A stretch of DNA of 59,188 nucleotides from Candidatus Minthosoma equi (lineage in GTDB: Bacteria; Bacteroidota; Bacteroidia; Bacteroidales; Bacteroidaceae): contig JAGHUI010000051.1 of NCBI GenBank assembly GCA_018064885.1, forward strand, positions 1-59,188. The letters run 5' to 3'. Positions 27,626-36,503 of the stretch are shown here, piece after piece (the stretch's first letter is position 1; every line of letters begins with the position of its first letter). A model generated the notes under the pieces. The model saw nothing but the letters and a program-made list of their open reading frames with translations. It made no database searches and was not told where the DNA came from. A program made the translations under genes and the position numbers.

Positions 27626-29968
27626 ATGAAAGGAAAAAAGATATTAGCAATGGCAATGAGTACAGCAATACTGGCTGGATGCAACAATTCGGCAGTTCCC
27701 CAGGCAGAATATAACGGCAAAACAGTAGATGAAATCATCGCTGCAATGACTCCAGAGCAGAAGGCAAACATGGTAGTGGGCACTAACCGTGTGCATGAAA
27801 CACCGCCAGACGCCCCAGAGTGTGTAACGAAATATCCTCTTATATGCGAGAAATATCAGAAGGATGCAGAAAAGTTTGGTGTCTCTGAGTGGGAAAAACT
27901 GCAAAGTTTCGTGGCAACATACCAGACAGAGGGACGTGTGCCAGGTGCCGCTGGTCAGCATTATTCAAATGACAGCCTTGGTATTCCTCCTTTCGTCTAT
28001 GCTGATGGTCCTGCAGGTCTTCGCATTGATCCTACCAGAAAGAATGATAAGGGCGAGTACTACTGCACAGCATTCCCAACAGAGACGGCTCTTGCTGCCA
28101 CATGGGATGTTGATCTCGTAGAAAAGGTCACAACTGCTATGGGTGAGGAGGTGAAGGAATATGGTACGGATATTCTTCTTGCACCTGCAATAAACATTCA
28201 TCGTAACCCTTTGTGCGGCAGAAACTTTGAATATTTCTCTGAGGATCCTTACCTTGTGGGCAAGATGGCTGCAGCATACATCAATGGCATGCAGAAAAAT
28301 GGCGTTGGTACATCACTTAAGCATTTTGCCGTAAACAACCAAGAGACTCATCGCAATGGTGTGAATGCCGTTGTCAGCATGCGCGCTCTCCGCGAGATAT
28401 ACTTGAAAGGTTTTGAAATGGCGGTGAAGGAGAGTCAGCCTTGGACAATCATGTCTTCTTACAATAAGATCAACGGTGTGTTTGCTTCTGAAAACCATTG
28501 GCTTCTGGAAGATGTGCTTCGAGGCGAATGGGGATTTGAAGGTTTCGTGATGACCGACTGGTGGGCACAAGAAAACGGTGTGCGTCAGCAGCTGGCAGGC
28601 AACGACCTCATCATGCCGGGAACAGAACGCCAGTATCAAGAGATTCTTGAAGGACTCAACGACGGTTCTCTTCCTAAAGAAGTGATTGACAGAAACATCA
28701 GCCGCATTCTCACAACAATGGCAAAGAGTCCAGTCGCTCAAGGATATAAGTACAGCAACAAACCAGACTTGAAGGCTCATGCCAAGATTACACACGAAGT
28801 TGCTTGCGACGGCATGGTTCTGCTTGAGAACAACGGCGCACTACCTATCAGCAAGGACAAGTGTGTTGCTCTCTATGGCAACGCAAGCTATGATATTCTT
28901 GTTGGTGGTTCTGGTTCTGGCAATGTAAACAGAAAGTATAAGGTTTCTCTCTCAGAGGGAATGAGTAACGCTGGCTTCGCAGTTGTTGATGACAATGCTG
29001 CAAATTACAACAAATACCTTGAAGAAGAGAAAGCTAAGAAGCCATCAGAAAACTTCTGGGCAGTGCCTGTGTTTGACGAAATGGTTTTGAAAGAGGCTGA
29101 TGTGGAACGTCACCTCACAAATGCCGATGCTGCAATCCTGACGATATGCCGCATGGCGGGTGAAGGCGGCGACCGCAAGAACGTTGCCGGTGACTATCAA
29201 CTGAGTGCCGAAGAATCAGCAAACATCGAGACAATCAGCAAGGTGGCAAAGGCAAAGGGAAAGCCATTCATCATTGTGCTTGATATGGGTAACATCATTG
29301 ACATGAAGGAGATTCTTGCAGCCGAACCTGATGCAGTTCTTCATGCTTGGCTTGGCGGTCAGGAGGCAGGCAACAGCATTGCTGACGTCCTCTCTGGCAA
29401 AGTGAATCCTTCTGGCAAGCTTCCTATGACATGGGCTAAGAACTATGAGGATTATGCTTCTGCAAAGAACTTCCCATTCTCTGAGGGAGATTCTGTAACT
29501 CGCTATGAAGAAGACATTTATGTAGGCTACCGCCAGTTTGACAAGAAAGGCAGCGCAGCACCACTCTATCCTTTCGGTTACGGAAAGAGCTACACGACTT
29601 TCAGCTATGACGTAATTGGTGCGAAAGAAAAATCCATAACTATCAATAATAATATCATTGAGGGCGAGATAACTGTTGAAGTTCAAGTGACAAACACTGG
29701 CAAAGTTGCTGGCAAAGAGGTTGTTCAGATTTATGTTTCTGCACCAGAAGGCAGCATTAAGAAGCCTGTTAAAGAACTCAAGGCATTTGCAAAAACAAAG
29801 CTTCTCAAACCTGGAGAGAGCGAAATGCTCAGCATGACCATTCCTGCCCAATCACTCGCATCATGGGATGAGAGCAAAAATGAATGGATAGCAGAAAAGG
29901 GCAAATACACATTCCATGCTGCTGCTAACGCTATGGATATCAAATTATCAACAGACTTAAACTTCTAA
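27626..29968 (+). CDS. Glycoside hydrolase family 3 lipoprotein (beta-glucosidase-like)
   Basis: A 780-residue exo-acting glycosidase with a lipoprotein signal (lipobox LAGC, Cys near residue 19), so it is periplasmic or surface-anchored. The N-terminal TIM barrel includes LLAPAINIHRNPLCGRNFEYFSEDP and KHFAVNNQE. The GH3 nucleophile motif VMTDWWAQ has its Asp near residue 312. The alpha/beta sandwich contains LYGNASYDILVGGSGSGNV and AEPDAVLHAWLGGQEAGN. A C-terminal fibronectin III-like domain completes the standard three-domain beta-glucosidase layout. The likely substrate is a beta-glucoside or beta-xyloside, not resolvable here. The PAP2 gene follows 3 bp after the stop. Confidence 0.93.
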   Translation: MKGKKILAMAMSTAILAGCNNSAVPQAEYNGKTVDEIIAAMTPEQKANMVVGTNRVHETPPDAPECVTKYPLICEKYQKDAEKFGVSEWEKLQSFVATYQTEGRVPGAAGQHYSNDSLGIPPFVYADGPAGLRIDPTRKNDKGEYYCTAFPTETALAATWDVDLVEKVTTAMGEEVKEYGTDILLAPAINIHRNPLCGRNFEYFSEDPYLVGKMAAAYINGMQKNGVGTSLKHFAVNNQETHRNGVNAVVSMRALREIYLKGFEMAVKESQPWTIMSSYNKINGVFASENHWLLEDVLRGEWGFEGFVMTDWWAQENGVRQQLAGNDLIMPGTERQYQEILEGLNDGSLPKEVIDRNISRILTTMAKSPVAQGYKYSNKPDLKAHAKITHEVACDGMVLLENNGALPISKDKCVALYGNASYDILVGGSGSGNVNRKYKVSLSEGMSNAGFAVVDDNAANYNKYLEEEKAKKPSENFWAVPVFDEMVLKEADVERHLTNADAAILTICRMAGEGGDRKNVAGDYQLSAEESANIETISKVAKAKGKPFIIVLDMGNIIDMKEILAAEPDAVLHAWLGGQEAGNSIADVLSGKVNPSGKLPMTWAKNYEDYASAKNFPFSEGDSVTRYEEDIYVGYRQFDKKGSAAPLYPFGYGKSYTTFSYDVIGAKEKSITINNNIIEGEITVEVQVTNTGKVAGKEVVQIYVSAPEGSIKKPVKELKAFAKTKLLKPGESEMLSMTIPAQSLASWDESKNEWIAEKGKYTFHAAANAMDIKLSTDLNF

Positions 29969-29971
29969 ATC

Positions 29972-30928
29972 ATGAAGGTGAAAGATTATTTTAGGAAAGA
30001 ATACGAAACAGGATTGTGGAGCATGGAGTGGATAACACTCATTTACATGCTCTTCACTTCTGTGCTCCTCGCGATACATTGGAATGGAATTGAGGATCCA
30101 ATATCAATGGTTTACACCCGTCTCATTATGTTCGGAGCAATGCTTGGTGCATACATAATCTATATTGTATATCCTTGCCGTGCCACAAGACTCTTAAGGA
30201 ACGTACCTGTAATGTTAGGTTTGATATGGTGGTATCCAGAGACTTACGATTTCTGCAGCCAGTATCCTTATCTTGATCATGTATTTGCAGGAATAGACCA
30301 AACACTCTTTGGCTGTCAGCCAGCATTGCTGTTCAACAAAGTCCTCAGCAGCACATTCTGGAGCGAAGCTTTCAACTTTGGCTATTATGCTTACTATTAC
30401 ATCATGGCGGCAACGCTTGTTTTCTATTGGCTGTGCCGTTATGAGAAAGCAGATAAAGCTGGATTCGTATTTCTCGGTTCGTTCTTCATATACTATATTA
30501 TATATGAGTTCCTCCCGGTTGCTGGTCCTCAGTATTACTTCAAAGCAATCGGCGTTGAAGCGGGAGAGACTGGGGTGTTCCCAGCATTAGGCAGTTATTT
30601 CAAGACTCACACGGAAATGCTTATGCCAGAGATAAAGGGTATTTTCAGCCAGTTAGTTCTTGGCGCTCAGGAGATTGGCGAACGACCAACAGCAGCATTC
30701 CCAAGCAGTCACGTAGGCATGAGTACCGTAAGCATGATGTTGGCATGGAAAACAGGAAACCGCTGGCTCCTTTGGATCATGTTCCCTGTGTATGTGCTTC
30801 TTTGCTGTGCTACAGTTTATATTCAAGCACATTATCTTATTGATAGCATCTGCGGATTCATCCTTGCGGTTATCCTAGTACTGTCAATGAGCAAGATACA
30901 TGATAAGTTCGTACCTAAGCCTCTATAA
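29972..30928 (+). CDS. PAP2 / AUR1-like inositolphosphotransferase family membrane protein
   Basis: A 318-residue integral membrane protein with about six to eight helices. The PAP2 catalytic residues are recognisable: FLPVAGPQYYF near residue 187, AAFPSSHVGMST near 242-253 and HYLIDSICGF near 289-298. The combination resembles the AUR1-like PAP2_3 branch, which moves phospho-headgroups between lipids, rather than a simple phosphatase. In a Bacteroidales cell this could act on inositol/ceramide lipids or on a lipid-linked glycan (inference). It is co-transcribed with the GH3 gene and overlaps the opposing GT4 gene by 6 bp at the 3' ends. Confidence 0.85.
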   Translation: MKVKDYFRKEYETGLWSMEWITLIYMLFTSVLLAIHWNGIEDPISMVYTRLIMFGAMLGAYIIYIVYPCRATRLLRNVPVMLGLIWWYPETYDFCSQYPYLDHVFAGIDQTLFGCQPALLFNKVLSSTFWSEAFNFGYYAYYYIMAATLVFYWLCRYEKADKAGFVFLGSFFIYYIIYEFLPVAGPQYYFKAIGVEAGETGVFPALGSYFKTHTEMLMPEIKGIFSQLVLGAQEIGERPTAAFPSSHVGMSTVSMMLAWKTGNRWLLWIMFPVYVLLCCATVYIQAHYLIDSICGFILAVILVLSMSKIHDKFVPKPL

Positions 30929-31984
30929 ACCTAACAGTTCCTTGTATAAACTGATATAGGCATTTATATGCTTATCATAAGTGAACTCTCGGGCATGGGC
31001 TTTCACCTTTTCTACTCGTCCTTCTTCCTTTGAGAAATCAGGAAGAAGGCGTTTTATTTCTTCTGCCATAGCATCAGGATCAAGGCTTTGCCACTGGTAT
31101 GCGCAATCATCGCAAATCTCTGGCAAACAAGTATATGTGCTGATAAATACTGGTTTGCCAAATTGCATTGCCTCTATTGCAGGAAGTCCGAATCCTTCAC
31201 CTTGACTTGGGAAAAGAAATGCTTCGCAATGGCGGTACAACCACACCTTTTCCTCTGCAGATATCTTGCCTGTAAGGAATGCGTTTTTAGTAGGAAGTGC
31301 AGCGATATGTTCACGAACAACAGTATTGTAAGCAAAGTGGTCATCACCACATATATATAAATCATAATCAGGGAAATGCTTCATCATATCCACAAGGAGA
31401 TGGAAGTTCTTCTTTGGGCGAATCTGTCCTATTGCAAAGAAGAATGGTTTGCCTGATGCAAATGCAGGTTTCTTTTCAGGATCGCTGGAAATATCACCAA
31501 CGCCATTGTATATCACCTTAACCTTCTTTCCCTTCATATTGAATTGTTCCTCAATCTGTTTGCCGACAAACTTAGAGATGCAAGTGACAGCATCTGCTTG
31601 GTTTATTGCGTGCTGAAGAACAATCTTATGCTTCAACTGGCGAATCCAATTCTTTTCAGTCAGATAGTTAAGGTCATGAATAGTCAGCACGAACTTACTG
31701 CATTTGCCGCGACGGCGTTTCAACTGCTGCTGATTAGTGCTGTGCCAAATATCCACCTGAGGAAGTCCCTTGCTGAAATGCTTATGGAATTTCCTTCTAA
31801 GATTTGTTGTTTCAACATTGTCACCAAAATCCGCTTCATATCCTTGAGGCAAAAGAAAATGGAATTTCAAAACCTCATCATTAACCTTTGGATAAAGCTC
31901 AGAATAGTTTTTTGCAATGTTTCCAAACCCGCTTGTAGGGTTTCCTATTTCGTTGATATCTAACAGAACTGTTTTCTTTTCCAT
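30923..31984 (-). CDS. Glycosyltransferase family 4
   Basis: A 353-residue GT-B enzyme starting MEKKTVLLDINEIG. It shows FVLTIHDLNYLTEKNW near residue 102, AIGQIRPKKNFHLLV near 187-201 and the E-x7-E motif EGFGLPAIEA near 263-272. It is the only gene of the 29972-44172 glycan region on the minus strand and is convergent with the PAP2 gene. Its promoter lies 5 bp before the ATG, so the transcript is predicted to be leaderless or nearly so. Donor and acceptor are unknown. Confidence 0.9.
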   Translation of the reverse strand: MEKKTVLLDINEIGNPTSGFGNIAKNYSELYPKVNDEVLKFHFLLPQGYEADFGDNVETTNLRRKFHKHFSKGLPQVDIWHSTNQQQLKRRRGKCSKFVLTIHDLNYLTEKNWIRQLKHKIVLQHAINQADAVTCISKFVGKQIEEQFNMKGKKVKVIYNGVGDISSDPEKKPAFASGKPFFFAIGQIRPKKNFHLLVDMMKHFPDYDLYICGDDHFAYNTVVREHIAALPTKNAFLTGKISAEEKVWLYRHCEAFLFPSQGEGFGLPAIEAMQFGKPVFISTYTCLPEICDDCAYQWQSLDPDAMAEEIKRLLPDFSKEEGRVEKVKAHAREFTYDKHINAYISLYKELLGL

Positions 31985-31988
31985 ACCA

Positions 31989-32018
31989 CAAAGTTATGCA
32001 TTTTTCAGAGTCCTGCAA
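31989..32018 (-). promoter_or_regulatory. Promoter of the minus-strand GT4 gene, abutting the start codon
   Basis: On the minus strand TTG (32016-32018), 19 bp, then TAACTTTG (31989-31996). Transcription should begin within a few bases of the ATG at 31984. Confidence 0.7.
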
Positions 32019-32081
32019 TGTGTTTTTATTCAAAAGGACAAAAAAGTCATTGATTTTTATCTCCATGCAGAAAAAAAGCGG

Positions 32082-32089
32082 TAAATTTG
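32082..32089 (+). promoter_or_regulatory. -7 element at the head of the 11-gene glycan operon
   Basis: TAAATTTG matches the consensus. It overlaps an upstream in-frame ATG at 32087, which supports translation from the ATG at 32123. No well-placed -33 element is seen. Confidence 0.45.
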
Positions 32090-32122
32090 AACCTTGTAAC
32101 TCAAACAGCAGAGAATAGGATA

Positions 32123-33160
32123 ATGAAGATACTCGTCATAAGATTTCGTCAGATGGGGGATGCAATACTCGCAACAGCATTGCTCAACACCCTTCGCCAT
32201 AACTTCCCCGAAGCAGAAATTCATTTTGTACTCAATGAAAAGATTGCACCGCTTTTTGAAGGGCATCCTTCCATTGACCGTATCGTGACTTTCACAGACG
32301 CTGAACGCCACAGCACATTCACATACATGAAAAAAGTATGGCGAATCGTTCATGAAACTCACTATGATGTCATTATCGATATGCGAAGCACAACAAACAC
32401 TATGCTGTTTGCCCTGTTTTCTCCAAACACGAAATACAGAATTGGCGTAAAAAAAGGATACACGAGACTGGCATTCAACAAGTTCATAGACAAATGCGGA
32501 ACAAAACGCTCTATGGTGGAATATGATGTTTCTTATACTAATCCATTAAATGAACTGAAGAAGATTATTCCTGTCAATGAGTTCACACTCAACATCACCG
32601 ACAAAGAAAAGACTGATTTTGGAGAATATCTGAAAACGCAAGGTATTGATTTAGAAAAACCAGTCATGCTTGCCAATGTAACTGCAAAACTTGCTAATAA
32701 AGTGTGGGATGAGGAAAGAATGGTCTGGGTTCTTGATCAATTCATGAAGCAGTATCCTGAATATCAGATAATTTTCAACTATGCTCCTGGGCAGGAAGAG
32801 GCGAACGCAAGAAGAATATACGAGAAACTTGGCAACCCGAAACAAGTGTTCATTGATGTTCAGGCACGCTCATCCCGACAGCTCGTGGCAATGGGACATT
32901 ACATGACTTTCTTCTTTGGCAATGAAGGAGGAGCACGCCACATAATGCATGCCGCAGGATGTCCATCACTCGTTGTTTGCGCACCTGGCAACAGCAAGAA
33001 AGTCTGGATACCCCAAACCTCAGTACCAGCTCTAGGCATTTCGCCAGCAGATTTTGCAACGGAACAGCAACTGGCAGAAATGACTCGTGAACAACAATAT
33101 GCCCTCATCACGAAAGAAAGCGTTTGGAACAAACTGAACGAATTCACAAATAGTTTGTAA
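32123..33160 (+). CDS. Glycosyltransferase family 9 (heptosyltransferase-like)
   Basis: A 345-residue GT-B enzyme of the ADP-heptose:LPS heptosyltransferase family. The N-terminus MKILVIRFRQMGDAILATAL is the family's acceptor-side motif, and FFGNEGGARHIMHAAGCPS near residues 269-287 is the donor-binding H-x-A region. The frame is open to an ATG at 32087, but that ATG overlaps the -7 element, so 32123 is chosen. It heads the 11-gene run to 44172 and suggests that the glycan is built on an LPS/LOS-type core (inference). The metallophosphoesterase gene follows 3 bp after its stop. Confidence 0.9.
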   Translation: MKILVIRFRQMGDAILATALLNTLRHNFPEAEIHFVLNEKIAPLFEGHPSIDRIVTFTDAERHSTFTYMKKVWRIVHETHYDVIIDMRSTTNTMLFALFSPNTKYRIGVKKGYTRLAFNKFIDKCGTKRSMVEYDVSYTNPLNELKKIIPVNEFTLNITDKEKTDFGEYLKTQGIDLEKPVMLANVTAKLANKVWDEERMVWVLDQFMKQYPEYQIIFNYAPGQEEANARRIYEKLGNPKQVFIDVQARSSRQLVAMGHYMTFFFGNEGGARHIMHAAGCPSLVVCAPGNSKKVWIPQTSVPALGISPADFATEQQLAEMTREQQYALITKESVWNKLNEFTNSL

Positions 33161-33163
33161 ATC

Positions 33164-34513
33164 ATGAAAATGAGAAGAAAGGCAATAAGTCTCATTGCAA
33201 TTATTGCAGTATTAGTTGCTCTTGGCTTCTGGACATCATCCAGATGGGATGTATGGTTCAGCAATCCAGAAGAGCCTGCATACGTTGCCAGCAATGAGCC
33301 TTCAAGGATTCTTCTCACTTTTGGTGATTCTACAGCAACAAGCAGAAACATCAGTTGGATGTGTGACTCCGTAGTAATGCCATCATACATAGAGCTTTAT
33401 GACACTACAGCACACAAGCTCGCACAAAGCATTCCTGCAATAGGCGAAGTGTATGAGTCAAGAAGCGGTAAAGCTGCCTACTATCATGGGAAGCTGCGCG
33501 ATTTGTTATACGGACACACATATAAATACCGTGTTGCAACTGGAGAGGCTGTTTCCGAATGGCACACATTCACCATGCAACAGGAAGGAGCACCTGCAAG
33601 CTTCATCTATGTTGGTGACGTTCAAGACAGTATAGATGGTGTGGCAAATTCTTTATTGAAAAATGCATTCAAGAATAATCCAGATGCAGAATTTCTAATT
33701 TGCGGCGGAGATCTTACCGAACGCCCTATTGACGAATATTGGGCAGAAAGCTTCCGCACACTTGATTCCATTGGACAAAGCATGCCAGTGCTCACAATCA
33801 CAGGCAATCATGATTACCTAAAAGGCATAATCGGCAATTTGGAACGCCGATTCTCTCTCATTCATTCTTATTTTCTTGATTCCATGATAGGTGAGAATCA
33901 AGTGTTCACGACTCATTACGGTGACATCCAGTTCTTTTTGCTTGACAGCAATCGCGAATTCCCGTATCTGTTCACTCAACGTGAATGGCTTGAGAAAGAG
34001 CTAATTGCAAGCAAAGCAAAATGGAAGATTGTCATAGCACACCATCCCCTCTATTCCATTCGCGGAAGTATGAACAACCTCGTCCAAAGATGGATGTTCG
34101 ACGATTTGGTTCGCAAATATGGAGTGGATCTTATTTTGCAAGGACACGAACATGCCTATGCAAGAATGACCAATGAGGGCAGCACTCCTGTTTATACCGT
34201 AAGCCATTGTTCGCCAAAGAGCTACAGAATAGAATTTGATGACATCTTTGACAAGTTTGGCTCTGGCACCCGCTACTATCAAAAGATACATGCCTCAAAC
34301 GACACATTATATATTACCGCATACGATGCCAATAACGGCACACACTACGACTCATTACTTATCGTAAATAATGGAAACATGAAGAACATTATTGACTGCG
34401 GTAAGAACATTCGTGAAGTTGTTGAGTTTGAGCCTGCTCCAGGCAGCAAAAAGGATGCAGAATTTGCAGAGAGAATAAAAGAATATAAAGAGAAACATAA
34501 AGACAGATTCTAA
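33164..34513 (+). CDS. Membrane-anchored metallophosphoesterase (purple acid phosphatase-like)
   Basis: A 449-residue protein. One N-terminal membrane helix (about residues 6-24) is followed by a fibronectin III-like domain (about 45-140) as in purple acid phosphatases. The calcineurin-type catalytic domain has YVGDVQDS, CGGDLTERP, TGNHDYLKG, VIAHHPLYS and LQGHEHAYAR, supplying all the expected metal ligands. It should act outside the cytoplasm on a phosphomonoester or diester. Its stop codon overlaps the ATG of the LtaS-like gene, so the two are translationally coupled. A phosphatase paired with a phosphotransferase suggests trimming or recycling of a phosphodiester glycan substituent (inference). 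Confidence 0.9.
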   Translation: MKMRRKAISLIAIIAVLVALGFWTSSRWDVWFSNPEEPAYVASNEPSRILLTFGDSTATSRNISWMCDSVVMPSYIELYDTTAHKLAQSIPAIGEVYESRSGKAAYYHGKLRDLLYGHTYKYRVATGEAVSEWHTFTMQQEGAPASFIYVGDVQDSIDGVANSLLKNAFKNNPDAEFLICGGDLTERPIDEYWAESFRTLDSIGQSMPVLTITGNHDYLKGIIGNLERRFSLIHSYFLDSMIGENQVFTTHYGDIQFFLLDSNREFPYLFTQREWLEKELIASKAKWKIVIAHHPLYSIRGSMNNLVQRWMFDDLVRKYGVDLILQGHEHAYARMTNEGSTPVYTVSHCSPKSYRIEFDDIFDKFGSGTRYYQKIHASNDTLYITAYDANNGTHYDSLLIVNNGNMKNIIDCGKNIREVVEFEPAPGSKKDAEFAERIKEYKEKHKDRF

Positions 34514-36501
34514 TGAAACAGATACATCTTCAAAAGTCCTTCTTTTCAAGCCCAATTGCTTTTATTTGTAATTTAGCTCTCGTATATCTGGCATACGGAA
34601 TATGCCGTGTGGCTTATCTGTTGGAAAACTGGACAGCACTTTCTGAAGGCTTTGACACATTGTCGCTATGGGAAGCATTCAAAGGATGCTGGATGTTTGA
34701 CACTTCTGCCATCCTTTATACTAATGCTCTTTATGCCATACTGATGCTGTTTCCTCTGCACTATAAAGAGAAAGACGGCTGGCAGATATTTGTGAAATGG
34801 ATTTACATGATAATCAACTCTGTATGCATCTGTGCCAATCTCATTGATGCTGTTTATTTCCAATACACAGGAAGAAGAACGACGGCATCAATTTTCCAAG
34901 AATTCAGTAATGAAGGAAACATTGGTGAGGTATTCGGAATAGAGATTATGCGCCATTGGTATCTTGTGGTTCTCGGCGTCATACTTATTGCAGGCTTATT
35001 TTTTGCATACGTAAGACCAAGAGGAGAACTCAAACTGCGCTCCTTGAAAGACGATTTCATCTATTATACCATCCAGATTGTTTGTCTCGGACTTTACATT
35101 CCAATAACAATATGCGGTATGAGAGGCGGAGCAACAACAGCTGTTCGCCCTATCACTTTGAGCAATGCAAATCAGTACGTTAACCGTCCAGCAGAGGCTG
35201 CCCTCATTCTGAACACACCATTCTCAATGATTCGAACAATCAATAAAAATGTGTTTGCCGATCCGCAATACTACCAAAGAGCAGAACTCGACAAGATATA
35301 CTCTCCTGTTCATATACCTGCAGACAGCCTGGTTGTCAGAAAGAAAAATGTCGTTATCCTCATCATGGAAAGCTACGGCAGAGAATATATCGGATATTAC
35401 AACAAGACTCTTGATGGAGGAAAATACAAAGGCTACACACCTTTTACAGACTCGCTTATAGAACAATCAGTTACATTCGACTATACATTCTGCAACGGCA
35501 GAAAGAGTGTGGACGGAATGCCATCTATCCTTTCAAGTATCCCTCGCTTTATCGAGCCTTTCTTCCTCACACCAGCATCTCTTAATGATGTAAGCGGCAT
35601 TGCAGGAGAGCTTGGAAAGGTTGGCTACTATTCTGCATTCTTCCATGGAGCAGAAAACGGTTCAATGGGATTCGAAGCATTTGCCCACCATACTGGCTAC
35701 AAAGATTACTTCGGCAGAACAGAATACAACCAAGACAAGCGATTCCACGGTGATGATGATTACGATGGCATGTGGGCAATATGGGACGAAGAGTTCCTGC
35801 AGTTCTATGCGCTGAAAATGAGTGAGATGAAAGAACCATTCGTAACATCAGTCTTCACCGCAAGCTCTCACCATCCATACAAAGTCCCTGAGCGTTACAA
35901 AAACGTCTTCAAGGATGATCCTGGCGATGATAACATCATGCATAAGTGCATCCGTTACACAGACAATGCGTTGCGACTTTTCTTTGAAACAGCAAAGAAA
36001 CAGCCTTGGTATGAAAACACAATTTTCGTACTCACTTCCGACCACACAAACCTGACATCATATCCTGAGTATCAGACAGAACTTGGACTTGTATGTTCTC
36101 CTATTATAATATTCGACCCATCGGGAGAACTGCAACCAGAACAGCGCCATTGCATTGCTCAGCATATTGACATCATGCCAACAATACTTAACTATTTGGG
36201 ATACAACAAGCCATACGTTGCCTTTGGCATTGACCTCTTCAATACCCCAGACAAAGACACATGGGTTGTTGGCCACAATAACGGCGTGTACTTCTATGGC
36301 AAGGAAGATTATGTCCTTCTCTTCACCGAGGACAGTCAAATCAAGGGCATCTATAACTTCAAAAAGGATTGGTTCATGAAGAACAATCTCAAAGGCAAGA
36401 TTGGCAAAAAAGAGCTGCAGCTTGAACGAGAATTGAAAGCTCTCATACAGTCATACATGATTAGAATGACAGAAGATCAGCTCGTATATAAAAAGAAATA
36501 A
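34513..36501 (+). CDS. LTA synthase/sulfatase-like phosphotransferase (alkaline phosphatase superfamily)
   Basis: A 662-residue membrane enzyme with about five N-terminal helices (residues 1-210) and an extracytoplasmic alkaline-phosphatase-fold domain. Metal and catalytic motifs are VVILIMESYGREYIG (Glu ligand) near residue 279, NGRKSVDGMPSIL with the predicted Ser nucleophile near 331, and LTSDHTNLTS near 510-519. Family members transfer glycerol-phosphate (LtaS), phosphoethanolamine or similar groups from a phospholipid to a glycan. In this Gram-negative context, phosphoethanolamine or phosphoglycerol addition to a surface glycan is the best guess. The start codon overlaps the previous stop. 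Confidence 0.88.
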   Translation: MKQIHLQKSFFSSPIAFICNLALVYLAYGICRVAYLLENWTALSEGFDTLSLWEAFKGCWMFDTSAILYTNALYAILMLFPLHYKEKDGWQIFVKWIYMIINSVCICANLIDAVYFQYTGRRTTASIFQEFSNEGNIGEVFGIEIMRHWYLVVLGVILIAGLFFAYVRPRGELKLRSLKDDFIYYTIQIVCLGLYIPITICGMRGGATTAVRPITLSNANQYVNRPAEAALILNTPFSMIRTINKNVFADPQYYQRAELDKIYSPVHIPADSLVVRKKNVVILIMESYGREYIGYYNKTLDGGKYKGYTPFTDSLIEQSVTFDYTFCNGRKSVDGMPSILSSIPRFIEPFFLTPASLNDVSGIAGELGKVGYYSAFFHGAENGSMGFEAFAHHTGYKDYFGRTEYNQDKRFHGDDDYDGMWAIWDEEFLQFYALKMSEMKEPFVTSVFTASSHHPYKVPERYKNVFKDDPGDDNIMHKCIRYTDNALRLFFETAKKQPWYENTIFVLTSDHTNLTSYPEYQTELGLVCSPIIIFDPSGELQPEQRHCIAQHIDIMPTILNYLGYNKPYVAFGIDLFNTPDKDTWVVGHNNGVYFYGKEDYVLLFTEDSQIKGIYNFKKDWFMKNNLKGKIGKKELQLERELKALIQSYMIRMTEDQLVYKKK

Positions 36502-36503
36502 GC

